The position numbers were made by a program, and so were the translations under genes. From Alphaproteobacteria bacterium (GTDB lineage: Bacteria > Myxococcota_A > UBA796 > GCA-2862545): a stretch of DNA of 64,000 bases. Location of the stretch: positions 186,001 to 250,000 of the forward strand of contig JACKER010000012.1 in assembly GCA_020632925.1 (NCBI GenBank), given 5' to 3'. Positions 35,001-46,385 of this stretch are shown here, piece by piece (position 1 is the first letter of the stretch; each line of letters starts with the position of its first letter). The notes below the pieces were generated by a model. That model was not told the origin of the DNA, searched no databases, and saw only the letters and a list, made by a program, of their open reading frames with translations.

Positions 35001-35261
35001 CGGCTGCACCTCGACGAGGTCCGCGCCGCGCCCGAGCTCGTGTTCTATCGATGCTGGCGGCGGTGCTTGGAGGTCGGGCTCTCCGCGCTGGAGGGTGACG
35101 CCGCGGTGGCGGAGGTCCAGCTCGACCTGTTGGCGCCGTTGATGGAGGGCCGCGGCGTGTTGACGGAGGAGGCGGTGGTGCTGGAGCAGGCGGCCGCGCG
35201 CTTCGATGCGCTCGGACACACCACGCTCGCCGCGAGGATCCGGGTGTTGGCGGCCGACTGA
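32043..35261 (+). CDS. Ser/Thr kinase - STAND NTPase - TPR protein
   Basis: A 1072-residue signalling protein. The kinase domain at about 10-265 has ARGGMGDVWGA, IAVKFL, HRDLKPKNVLL, LADFGIARF and IAPEQC, all catalytic residues intact. An NTPase region follows with P-loop GARGVGRSH near 356, where Arg again replaces Lys, and a Walker-B-like VVWFDDAG. The C-terminal ~450 residues are TPR-like. It is a paralogue of 20394-24938 without the N-terminal TPR block. TAGGGT lies 7 bases before ATG 32043, compatible with a leaderless message. Follows lon by 44 bp on the same strand. Confidence 0.86.
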   Translation: MARSSSPTCGPFVLERRLARGGMGDVWGAWLGATPIAVKFLASADPFARSLFAREARAHARLQHPSILRILDIGQLEADVPDGPAAGSPWIALEYVSGGDLVRLMPRLRWEGVRVVLHTLLDALSYAHAQGVVHRDLKPKNVLLSGTKDPEPGLRLADFGIARFGAHAEAERAILGSPSTIAPEQCRGAIREVGPWTDLYALGCMGFRMVAGSWPFSGRGVDALRAHLELAPPELRPSFPVPDGVAGWLGRLLAKSIRERFHSCAEAADALAALPEVVDPDERLPAALVVARARLPARRSRSYRSTSVAPPVVVGAGRGLAPLRTWRTQGRDVEREALWERLEEVRSSRRCAVVLLRGARGVGRSHLGDWLARAASHRGVGLGLRTPCFPDDRPGDALRRLLGTMLATEGLTGPELVSAVRTHLGLWGEPDEDLVQALVVALGAEGSSRIRRGALRRLLVDRAAAGAAVVWFDDAGAHRDVIRFVATTLQNDLRAPLLFVLDTGEAVGEDLDALAELPRVETLVLGKLTDRDIARLVDQSLPVASGLKARIVEEAEGSPGRCREIVERLAIDARLRTSRFGFALRRRDALPTSSSGEERRPAVERLMTEIDPASFRRLARAAVLGDFVPHGMWARVCGDPLATQEGLPLGPVVARFRLLSRLQELGLASDQDAGWRWESASARSAVLARAAESEELIAAHRAVAELVAEEPPTSDVLARLARHLRDAGLLVQALDVYERWIVDAPDERTRFAMCDEVLATATRVSLSRGDPRLGRFRAYRLHAMPLGNPGEVSSGAEALLADATAHGWDDVAALASVIATLTRWMAEGTIIDGANLPSIPWSDTPATPVLLHAWLYVAESYRMAEKREAGREVVDRVLRAARGRGWRDLQGRAEVIGAKIDCLELTTDPAGIWDLASDLLRHGYFARARDLRSAAALLAFRRGELDRARRYFLQTHGLDRLSSNEYSFPLLMLTQIALTEGDTPSARLHLDEVRAAPELVFYRCWRRCLEVGLSALEGDAAVAEVQLDLLAPLMEGRGVLTEEAVVLEQAAARFDALGHTTLAARIRVLAAD

Positions 35262-35384
35262 CACCCGGGTGCGGGATCCCACCACACCCAGCCCCCAGGT
35301 GCGCCAGACCGCACGCTCCGGGCGTTCGAACGTCGACTATCGCAGGCACGCAACGTGCTACACCGCTGGGGTAGGGGGTTCGTC

Positions 35385-35759
35385 ATGTCCAGTCGGGTGG
35401 AGCGAGAGCACGTGGATCTTCGGGCGTTGCTCGACCAATTGGCCGACGCCCACCTCGGCGAGGCGCTGGACCAGGGGGTCGCGCGGCTGCGTGGGCTGCT
35501 CCCGGCCCACCTGGCGGCCGAGGAGCGCCCCGGTGGCTTCCTGTCCGAGGCCCGCAAGCGGGCACCCGAGCGCTCGGCCGACATCGACCGGCTGCAGATC
35601 GAGCACCGCGAGATCCTCGAGGCGCTCGAGGGGCTCGACACCGACCCGGAGCGCAAGGAGCGCATCGACGCGCTGTGCGCGGTGCTCCGCGACCACGAGC
35701 GGCGCGAGTCCGAGCTGATCGCCGAGATCGCCTACACCGAGGCCGGCACGGTCGACTGA
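35385..35759 (+). CDS. Hemerythrin-like (HHE) domain protein
   Basis: A 124-residue four-helix protein. His and acidic residues fall at helix positions expected for an HHE di-iron site: LLPAHLAAEE, QIEHREILEAL and LRDHERRESEL. Such proteins bind O2, NO or act in iron or oxidative-stress sensing. The first His of the classical set is not obvious, so the metal site may be incomplete. ATG 35385 has GGGGG upstream. It is convergent, 7 bp away, with the degenerate GGDEF protein. Confidence 0.6.
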   Translation: MSSRVEREHVDLRALLDQLADAHLGEALDQGVARLRGLLPAHLAAEERPGGFLSEARKRAPERSADIDRLQIEHREILEALEGLDTDPERKERIDALCAVLRDHERRESELIAEIAYTEAGTVD

Positions 35760-35766
35760 CCGGCGC

Positions 35767-37245
35767 TCAGCGCCCGGAGACCGAACGCAGATCCCGCTCC
35801 GCGCGGACCGCCACCGTGTGCAGCCCGTCCAGCGTGTCCGCGGCGCCGAGGAGCAGCTGGAGCCCCTTGAGCTGCAGGTCGCGACGGACCTCCTCGCCGA
35901 ACCGCGTGGCGATGGTCGCCATGCGCTCCAGCGCCTGGTCACGGTCGCAGCCGGGCATGGCGATGAGGAGCTCGCCGGTGTCGATCTCGCCGTGCAGATC
36001 GGTGCGTCGCAGGTGCTGGTCGAACAGGCGGACCAGCAGGCGGCGCGCGTTGTACAGCACGATCGTCCCGAAGGTCTCGATCGCGTTGCGCAGGCCGTCC
36101 ACCTCGACCAGGACGACCGACAGCGGCTTCTGGGAGCGCGAGGCCTTGGCGAGCTCGGCGTCCAGCGCGTCGAGCACGCCGAGGCGGTTGGGCAGGCCCG
36201 AGATCGGATCCCGCTCCCAGCAGATGGCCAGGACGCGCAGGATCCGGTCGCGGACACGCTGGGCGGCCTGGAGCGGCTGCGCGTCGGTGCGCATCACGTC
36301 GTCGACGCCGATGGTCCGCAGGGCCGACGGGTCGTCCGGCTTGCCCGACACCAGGATCGGCAGGTGGTTGCACCGCGGATGCGACCGCACCAGCTGCGCC
36401 AGCGTCAACGCGGACACCCCCGCCACCCGGGCGCCCACCACGATCGCCTTGGCCGTGCCCGCCTCCAGCGCGACCGCGAGCTCGGCCGGCGCCGACGCGA
36501 TCACCACCGCCAGCCCCACCTGCTCCATGGCGGTGGCGAGCCCGTCGCGCGTGGGCCCGGGGTCGGCGAGCAGCAGGACCTCGATCACGTCCTCCGGAGG
36601 CTGGCTGCGCCACCGCGCGAACCGCGTGATGTCCCGCAGCGACACCGGGTGGACGAGGAAGCCGTGCGCGCCGGCGGACATCGCGGCGGCGCGCAGCTCC
36701 CAGGCGCTGGCGGGGCCGTGCACCAGGACCGGGAACTTCTCGCGGGAGACGAGCTGCGCGACGGCGTCCACGGCGTCGACGGGCAGGACCACGGTGGTCG
36801 GCTGCTCGGTGTGCAACCCGACCGCGAAGCCCTGCAGGTCGTCGAACATGCGCAGCGGCTCGCAGCAGAGCAGGGCATCCTTCGCGAGGTGCTCCGCGGC
36901 CTCGCCCGCGACGCCGACGACGACGAGCGGGCCGAAGCGCACGCGCCCGCCGGTGTGGCGCACCGCGTTGGCGACGCGCCGCAGCGCTCGGACCCCCACG
37001 TCGGGGTGGGCCAGCTCCTCGGCGGCGTCGTTCGCGGCGCGCGCGATGCTCTGGAAGTCCAGCGACTCGGCGGTCTGCGCCAGCTTCTGGAGCTCGAAGG
37101 CGACGGAGTCCTGCGCGTCGGGCTCTTCCTCGAGGAGGAGCGACAGCTCGTGCAGCGCGGTCGAGACCTGCACGAGGAAGGCCTGCCGATAGCGCTCGTT
37201 CGCGCTTCGACGCTTGCTCCTGGATCCGGTCGGCTGCTGACTCAC
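35767..37245 (-). CDS. Multi-domain signalling protein with degenerate Hpt, receiver and GGDEF domains
   Basis: A 492-residue cytoplasmic protein. Residues ~20-95 look like an Hpt helical bundle but lack the phospho-His. Two receiver-like domains (~105-215 and ~225-340) lack the phospho-Asp: LLLADPGPTRDGL and AIVVGARVAGVSAL stand where DD and D would be. The C-terminal ~150 residues resemble a GGDEF domain (DPISGLPNRLGVLDAL start) but the signature is replaced by EIDTGELLIAMPG. So it probably neither accepts phosphate nor makes c-di-GMP and may bind partners or nucleotides. GTG 37245 is the likely start. Confidence 0.7.
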   Translation of the reverse strand: MSQQPTGSRSKRRSANERYRQAFLVQVSTALHELSLLLEEEPDAQDSVAFELQKLAQTAESLDFQSIARAANDAAEELAHPDVGVRALRRVANAVRHTGGRVRFGPLVVVGVAGEAAEHLAKDALLCCEPLRMFDDLQGFAVGLHTEQPTTVVLPVDAVDAVAQLVSREKFPVLVHGPASAWELRAAAMSAGAHGFLVHPVSLRDITRFARWRSQPPEDVIEVLLLADPGPTRDGLATAMEQVGLAVVIASAPAELAVALEAGTAKAIVVGARVAGVSALTLAQLVRSHPRCNHLPILVSGKPDDPSALRTIGVDDVMRTDAQPLQAAQRVRDRILRVLAICWERDPISGLPNRLGVLDALDAELAKASRSQKPLSVVLVEVDGLRNAIETFGTIVLYNARRLLVRLFDQHLRRTDLHGEIDTGELLIAMPGCDRDQALERMATIATRFGEEVRRDLQLKGLQLLLGAADTLDGLHTVAVRAERDLRSVSGR

Positions 37246-37373
37246 GAGCGGCCATCCTACAGCGCTCGTCTCGGCCGTGCTACGTCCGCCGCTGCGACGA
37301 CGATCGTGGCTGCTTCCAGCGCGCCGGAGAACGCCGTCCGGGGATCCCGATCGGTCCACCCCACATCCGGTGC

Positions 37374-37403
37374 TTGCGGGGACCGTGTGCCGACGGCGAT
37401 ACT
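37374..37403 (+). promoter_or_regulatory. Possible promoter of clpB
   Basis: TTGCGG (37374-37379) and GATACT (37398-37403) are 18 bp apart and would place the transcript start ~14 bases before the clpB start codon. The -35 is weak. No CIRCE element or clear heat-shock sigma motif was seen in the 178-bp gap. Confidence 0.3.
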
Positions 37404-37423
37404 CGGCGCCCCCGGAGGCGTCC

Positions 37424-40075
<2,652 letters not shown>

Positions 40076-40122
40076 CGCGGGTCGCAGGAACGTGCGACAC
40101 TCCGGGACCGAGGTGATCGTTC

Positions 40123-41622
40123 GTGGTTGAGCCCCCGCACCTGCCCGACTCACGCTTCGTCGTGGGCGAGCTCCTCGGCGAAGGCGGCATGGCCAGGGTC
40201 CATCGGGCCTGGCACGTGGAGCGGGGGCAGTGGTGCGCGGTCAAGGTGCTCAGGCAGGGGGTCAAGGACAAGGCGCGACGCCGGTTCCTGACCGAGGGCG
40301 CGCTGATGTGCCGCCTGACGCACCGCAACCTCCTCCATGGGTGGGAGCTCGACGACGGTCCTCCACCGTTCCTGGTGATGGACATCGCCGAGGGCGGCTC
40401 GCTCAAGGACTGGGTCGATCGCTACGGGCCCATGGAGCCGCGCCTCGCGGTCGACGTGGCGATCCAGATCTGCAAAGGCGTGGCGACCGCGCACCGGGCG
40501 AAGGTGATCCATCGCGACATCAAGCCCCACAACGTGCTCATCGCGCGCAAGGGCGTGTGCAAGCTCACGGACTTCGGCATCGCGCGCGTACGGGCCGCCG
40601 ACCTGCTGCAGGAGGACGTGACGGCGAGTGGCGACCTGATGGGGACGCTCGGGTACATGGCGCCCGAGCAGCAGTCGGACCAGGCTCAGGCCGACGAGCG
40701 CACCGACGTCTACGGGATCGGCGCGACGCTCTACCACGTGCTCAAGGGGCGCACCCCGCCCACCAACCTGTTCGCGGCCGGGGAGTACCCGGAGACCTTC
40801 GAGGGGATCGGCGAGCAGCTCCTGCCCATCCTGCTCAAGGCCGTGTCGTACAAGCCCGACGACCGGTACGACACCGTGTCCGAGCTGGCGAAGGCCCTGC
40901 ACGACACCTGGGAGCTCCTCCCGCCGCCCTCGCCGGACGCGAAGACCCTGATGACGGGAATCCCGCCCGAGCCGCCGCCCCCACCGGGCATGGTCCGCGC
41001 GACCCCGAACACCGCCCCACCCCGGGACTACGTGAGCGAGGACCGGCCGTCGCTCGAGGACGCGCAGACCCCGGTGAGCGCCTCGCTGCCCTCGGCCACC
41101 GATCCGAGCGACTTCCGGCGCGCGCTCGTGCAGTCCGCCACCGAGGCGCCCGACGAGCAGCCGCGCACGCGCTGGTGGCTCGCCGTCCCCGTGGTGATCG
41201 CGGCGGCCATCGGGCTCTTCCTGTTCGATCTCGCCTGGGTGAAGTCCGCGCAGAACGCAGCGGACCAGGCGGTCCACGACTTCCTCGAGCTGTCGGTGCG
41301 CGACGTCGCGGTGGTGGACGATCTCGGCTCGCTGGGCGCGGACCAGCGGGCGCTGCTGGCGGAGTACGAGGCGGTTCGGAGCGCGCCGGACCTCGTGTCC
41401 CGCGCGACGGCTGCCGACCGGTGGATCGCCGATCTGCACGCGGCGCTCGAGGCGGCCGCCGACCCCGACGAGCGGACGCGCGCCATCGCCGAGCGTCGCC
41501 TGCAGGGTCTCGAGGCGGCGCGTGGCGTCTGGAAGGAGCGGGAGGCGCTCTGGCGTTCCCGGGCGACCTCGGTCCCCGGGCGGGTGGTCACGGCGACAGG
41601 TCTCGCGAAGACACCACCGTGA
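40123..41622 (+). CDS. Transmembrane Ser/Thr protein kinase
   Basis: A 499-residue Hanks-type kinase. The kinase domain (~12-265) has GEGGMARVH, CAVKVLRQG, HRDIKPHNVLI, LTDFGIARV and MAPEQQ. A Pro-rich linker follows, one membrane helix near 350-370 (WWLAVPVVIAAAIGLFLF) and a ~125-residue helical extracytoplasmic domain rich in Ala, Arg and Glu. It follows clpB by 47 bp on the same strand. Its 3' end overlaps the convergent gene 41588-42283 by 35 bp. The outer domain is presumably the sensor; ligand unknown. Confidence 0.87.
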   Translation: MVEPPHLPDSRFVVGELLGEGGMARVHRAWHVERGQWCAVKVLRQGVKDKARRRFLTEGALMCRLTHRNLLHGWELDDGPPPFLVMDIAEGGSLKDWVDRYGPMEPRLAVDVAIQICKGVATAHRAKVIHRDIKPHNVLIARKGVCKLTDFGIARVRAADLLQEDVTASGDLMGTLGYMAPEQQSDQAQADERTDVYGIGATLYHVLKGRTPPTNLFAAGEYPETFEGIGEQLLPILLKAVSYKPDDRYDTVSELAKALHDTWELLPPPSPDAKTLMTGIPPEPPPPPGMVRATPNTAPPRDYVSEDRPSLEDAQTPVSASLPSATDPSDFRRALVQSATEAPDEQPRTRWWLAVPVVIAAAIGLFLFDLAWVKSAQNAADQAVHDFLELSVRDVAVVDDLGSLGADQRALLAEYEAVRSAPDLVSRATAADRWIADLHAALEAAADPDERTRAIAERRLQGLEAARGVWKEREALWRSRATSVPGRVVTATGLAKTPP

Positions 41623-42283
41623 CCCGACACGGGAGGGGGTGGTCGATCACGATGGCCCAGTGGGCCACGGCGCGGAGCCGCTTGGCGTCGTCGTCGATGG
41701 GCGGCGCGATCTCGACCTCGCCCGCGGTGACCGCGTCGTTGCGCTGACCGCCCACGCGCTCACCGTCGACGAAGAAGTCCAGCTGCCCCGTCGGCGACTC
41801 CCGGACCCAGGCCCGCACGCGATCGGCCGCCCCCGACGTCAGGTGGATCAGCGTGCTGCCCGTCATCATCGCGTCCAGCCGGACCGACGCGTCCACCACG
41901 TCCTCGGGGCTGGCCAGGACCCGCTCCCCGCCTCGCACCTCGAGCAATCCCGGCGTCGCCAGCGTCGTCGGCAGGCTCTCGCGGACCTCCGGATCCTCCG
42001 GGCCGTCCATCCGGGCCATCAGACCTCCCGGCGACGACTCCAGGCGGGCGGCGTACCCCATCTCGTCGAGGCGGGCGGCCACCACGTCCCGCGCCTCGTC
42101 GCAGGCCGCGAGCTCGATCTCCATGGGGGCGCCGCTCGCCGTGCGACCCTGCAGCCCGAGCGAGACCATCACCACGTAGGCCAGCGACACGAAGACCACG
42201 CCGATGATCGGGAGGACCAGGATCGCCAGCCCCCAGATGGGGCGGGTCTTCAGGCGGGGGTCGTCGGGGTCGACGTCGGACAC
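41588..42283 (-). CDS. Single-pass membrane protein with SecD P1-like periplasmic domain
   Basis: A 231-residue protein. After a short acidic N terminus there is one membrane helix (WGLAILVLPIIGVVFVSLAY) and a ~170-residue extracytoplasmic domain. The order of motifs, PTTLATPGLLEVRG, then DVVDASVRLDAM, then LIHLTSGAADRVRAW, then LDFFVDGERVG, resembles the periplasmic P1/head part of SecD without the six-helix channel. This is pattern resemblance, not proven homology. GTG 42283 is 34 bp from the divergent SDR start. Confidence 0.6.
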   Translation of the reverse strand: MSDVDPDDPRLKTRPIWGLAILVLPIIGVVFVSLAYVVMVSLGLQGRTASGAPMEIELAACDEARDVVAARLDEMGYAARLESSPGGLMARMDGPEDPEVRESLPTTLATPGLLEVRGGERVLASPEDVVDASVRLDAMMTGSTLIHLTSGAADRVRAWVRESPTGQLDFFVDGERVGGQRNDAVTAGEVEIAPPIDDDAKRLRAVAHWAIVIDHPLPCRVTVVSSRDLSP

Positions 42284-42317
42284 CCGCTCCGCGTAACCTC
42301 GGGGAGGGGAGGGAGCC

Positions 42318-43157
42318 GTGCCGGACCGGGTGATCGCGGGGAGTTGCGCGCTGGTGACCGGAGGCGCCCGGGGGATCGGCCGGGCGATCGCGGTCGCGCT
42401 CCTGCGGGAGGGCGTGAAGGTCGTGATCGCGGACGTGGACGGCGTGGCGGCCGCGCGCACCGCGTCCGAGCTGGCCGGCGATGGGCGCGTGGTGGTGCCG
42501 GTGGACCTCGACGTGCGCGATCGGGAGGCCTTCGCCGCGGTGGTGGAGCGCATCGAGTCCGACGTGGCGCCGGTCGACATCCTGGTGAACAACGCGGGCA
42601 TCATGCCGCTGGGACCGTTCCTGGAACAGTCGCCCGACCGTGACGATCGGCAGATCGACATCAACGTTCGGGGCGTCGTCCACGGCATGCGCGCCGTCCT
42701 GCCCGGGATGCTGCGACGCCGACGGGGTCACGTCGTGAACGTCGCCAGCGTCGCCGGCAAGGTGGGGGTGCCCTTCGCCGCGGTGTACGCCGGCACCAAG
42801 CACGCGGTGGTGGGCCTGACCGAGGCGGTGCGGCACGAGCTGCGGGACAGCGGCGTGGACCTGTCCTACATCATGCCGGCCATCGTCGACACCGAGCTCA
42901 CCTCGGGCACCCGGTCCCTGCGGTACCCGCCGAGGGTACGGCCGGAGCAGGTGGCCGACGCGGTCGTCCGCGCCCTGCGCACGGGGCGGGTGGATGTCTT
43001 CGTGCCCGAGTTCACCCGGCTCACCGCCGTGCTCCCCATCCTGCTCCCGCGGTCCGTGGTGGAGCGCGTGGGGCGCTGGTTCGGCATCGACCAGGTGTTC
43101 GCGGAGCTCGATGCGGACGCCCGCCGCGCCTACGACCTGCGGATGGACGCGTTGTAG
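42318..43157 (+). CDS. Short-chain dehydrogenase/reductase (SDR)
   Basis: A 279-residue classical SDR. The cofactor loop is TGGARGIG, with ADVDG after beta-2 suggesting an NAD(H) preference. Further motifs are NNAG, NVASVAG with catalytic Ser, and YAGTK with catalytic Tyr and Lys. The C terminus (PRSVVERVGRWFGIDQVF) is that of SDRs acting on lipids, steroids or other hydrophobic alcohols. GTG 42318 has GGAGGGAG upstream. The substrate cannot be named. Confidence 0.9.
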   Translation: MPDRVIAGSCALVTGGARGIGRAIAVALLREGVKVVIADVDGVAAARTASELAGDGRVVVPVDLDVRDREAFAAVVERIESDVAPVDILVNNAGIMPLGPFLEQSPDRDDRQIDINVRGVVHGMRAVLPGMLRRRRGHVVNVASVAGKVGVPFAAVYAGTKHAVVGLTEAVRHELRDSGVDLSYIMPAIVDTELTSGTRSLRYPPRVRPEQVADAVVRALRTGRVDVFVPEFTRLTAVLPILLPRSVVERVGRWFGIDQVFAELDADARRAYDLRMDAL

Positions 43158-43161
43158 GCCG

Positions 43162-44376
<1,215 letters not shown>

Positions 44377-44411
44377 ACGTCGCGGAGGATACCCCAGGCT
44401 CGGAGCTCGCC

Positions 44412-45878
44412 CTACGGGATGGCGCGCAGGATCTCGTCGCGGGTCCGCTCCGCCTCGGCGAGCTCCTGCACGGGCAGCGCCACGCGGCTCCCGGCGACCC
44501 GCACGACCAGCTCCGCGAGCCCGCGCCTCCGGAGCCAGGGCCCCTGTCGCAGGTCGACGGACTGGACCTTGCGCAGCGGCAGGACCATGGTCGCGCGGGT
44601 CCAGTAGCCGCGCCGCGAGACCGCCAGGGCGCCGTCCACGAGGTACCCCTGGCTGCGGACGTCGAGCCAGGCACCGATCGCGCCGATCGGCAGGATCACG
44701 AGCGTGAGCGACCCCACGGGACCGAGCACCGCGACCGCGAGCAGCGTCGTGAACAGCCCGCCGACGACCGCGCGCGCCACGGCCCGCCGCGCCGCCCACG
44801 GGTGCGCCGGGAGCAGCTGCAGCCCGTCCAGCTCGGGCAGCTCGGGCAGGGCTGCGCGCAGGACCCGCGTCGCGTCGCCGTGCTCGACGTAGGGCACCAC
44901 GGTCTCGGCGCGCTCCATCCCGTCGCCCTCCTGCCTGGCGGAGGCGGTCTCGATCGCGATGGAGCCGAAGCCCAGGCGGCGACGGAGGAAGGGCTCGACG
45001 AAGGACAACGTCTGGATCTTGGTGAGCCCCAGCCGCGCGGCGCGTCGCGTGAACAGGCCCTGCTCGGACACCAGCGCGTCCCCCTGGCGGGTGAGCCGGT
45101 AGCCATAGAACCGACCGATCGCCGAGCCGACGCCGAGCCACCAGGCGCCGGTCACGACGGCGACGAGGAGGACGGGCGCCAGCTCGCGGGACAGGTTGCG
45201 CGCGCCCCCGATCTGGTCGGGCGTGGTGCCGGGGCCCATCACGCCTTCGTAGACGAAGCCCAGGAGCACCGCGACGGACGCCAGGCGCGTGCCGGTCGCG
45301 CCGAACCAGAGCAGGTCGATCACGCTGGCGTCCACCACGACCTGCGTGGCAGGAGCCTGCTCCTGTGGGCCCTCGGTCCGCGTGGCCTGCGCGCGGCCTC
45401 GCTCCAGGAAGGCGAGCAGCGCGTCGGCGTCCTCGACCGAGAGCGCGGACAGCAGCCCCTCGACCTCCTTGCCCGACGCCGTCTCGATCCGCACCTCGAC
45501 CAGGCCGAAGATGCGATGGAACACGGTGCGCACGAGCTCGACGTTCTGCACGCGGTCGACGGCGATGAGGCGGGTCTGGCGGTTGAGCAGCCCCGTCTCG
45601 ACCTCGAGGTGGTGCCCGACCATCCGATAGCGGAGCAACGCCCAGTGCAGCACCGTCCCCACGACGGCGGGCGACAGGAACATCGCCAGCACGCCGAGGT
45701 CCACCAGCGCCTGCCCGGACACCCGCCCGAGCACGAACCACCCCACCATCAGCGGCCAGACCTGGCGGAGCAGGATCCACGTCCGCGGGATCAGGTTCAC
45801 GCCCACGGACAGGGGATGGAGCTTCTTCCAGCCCCCGTCGCGGCTCGGCTCGGGCTCGGGAGCGTCGGGCTCAGACAC
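44412..45878 (-). CDS. YdbT-like membrane protein with PH-like domains
   Basis: A 488-residue protein of the YdbT family (bPH_2/DUF304 domains). Several membrane helices (VLHWALLRYRMVGHHLEVE-like, VAVVTGAWWLGVGSAIG) alternate with PH-like modules, each with the family pattern G.L.R....I....VQ.V.L (RLIAVDRVQNVELV, RLGLTKIQTLSFV, VLPLRKVQSVDLR). The function of YdbS/YdbT is not firmly established. GTG 45878 overlaps the end of the upstream ydbS-like gene by 8 bp. Confidence 0.85.
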   Translation of the reverse strand: MSEPDAPEPEPSRDGGWKKLHPLSVGVNLIPRTWILLRQVWPLMVGWFVLGRVSGQALVDLGVLAMFLSPAVVGTVLHWALLRYRMVGHHLEVETGLLNRQTRLIAVDRVQNVELVRTVFHRIFGLVEVRIETASGKEVEGLLSALSVEDADALLAFLERGRAQATRTEGPQEQAPATQVVVDASVIDLLWFGATGTRLASVAVLLGFVYEGVMGPGTTPDQIGGARNLSRELAPVLLVAVVTGAWWLGVGSAIGRFYGYRLTRQGDALVSEQGLFTRRAARLGLTKIQTLSFVEPFLRRRLGFGSIAIETASARQEGDGMERAETVVPYVEHGDATRVLRAALPELPELDGLQLLPAHPWAARRAVARAVVGGLFTTLLAVAVLGPVGSLTLVILPIGAIGAWLDVRSQGYLVDGALAVSRRGYWTRATMVLPLRKVQSVDLRQGPWLRRRGLAELVVRVAGSRVALPVQELAEAERTRDEILRAIP

Positions 45879-46350
45879 CGTCGTCGGCCTTGGCCGAGCG
45901 CGTGAGCTCCTGTCGCAGCCGCTCGGCGTCCTCGGGCTCGAGGCCCGGGATCGTGCCGTCGGCCCCGAGCCCCGACGCGGTGTGGACATGCAGCCGCGCG
46001 AGCCCGAAGGCCTGCTCCAGCGGCCCCTGACGCACGTCCACGTGCTGGATGCGGGAGAGAGGGATGGCCGTGATCTGGCGCACCAGGACCCCCCGACGCA
46101 CGAGGAGCTCGTTCGGACCGAGGTGCCAACCGAGCGCCCGGAACGAGAGCCAGGGCCACCACAGCGCCAGCAGCGCCTGGAGGAACAGGAAGGTCCCGCC
46201 CACCGCGACCGAACCGCCGAACGACCACGTCGCCGCGCCCACCATTCCCGCGATCGTGACCGCGGGGAGCCAGAACAACACCAGCCGCGAGAGCGCCTGG
46301 AGGTGGAACAGGGCGCGCGCCCGTGGCGAAGGGGGTACGAAGGGCTCCAT
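45871..46350 (-). CDS. YdbS-like PH-domain membrane protein
   Basis: A 159-residue protein with two N-terminal membrane helices (LVLFWLPAVTIAGMVG, VGGTFLFLQALLALWW) and one bPH_2 module (LLVRRGVLVRQITAIPLSRIQHVDVRQGPL). This is the standard small partner of YdbT, and the two genes overlap by 8 bp. It is divergent from the CAP-domain gene. Confidence 0.87.
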   Translation of the reverse strand: MEPFVPPSPRARALFHLQALSRLVLFWLPAVTIAGMVGAATWSFGGSVAVGGTFLFLQALLALWWPWLSFRALGWHLGPNELLVRRGVLVRQITAIPLSRIQHVDVRQGPLEQAFGLARLHVHTASGLGADGTIPGLEPEDAERLRQELTRSAKADDGV

Positions 46351-46385
46351 CGGACGAGCCTGATATCCAGGTGCGGGGAGGACGG

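Noticed and set aside
35767..37245. Active diguanylate cyclase
   Set aside because: The GGDEF signature is replaced by a DTGEL-type sequence, so catalysis is unlikely.
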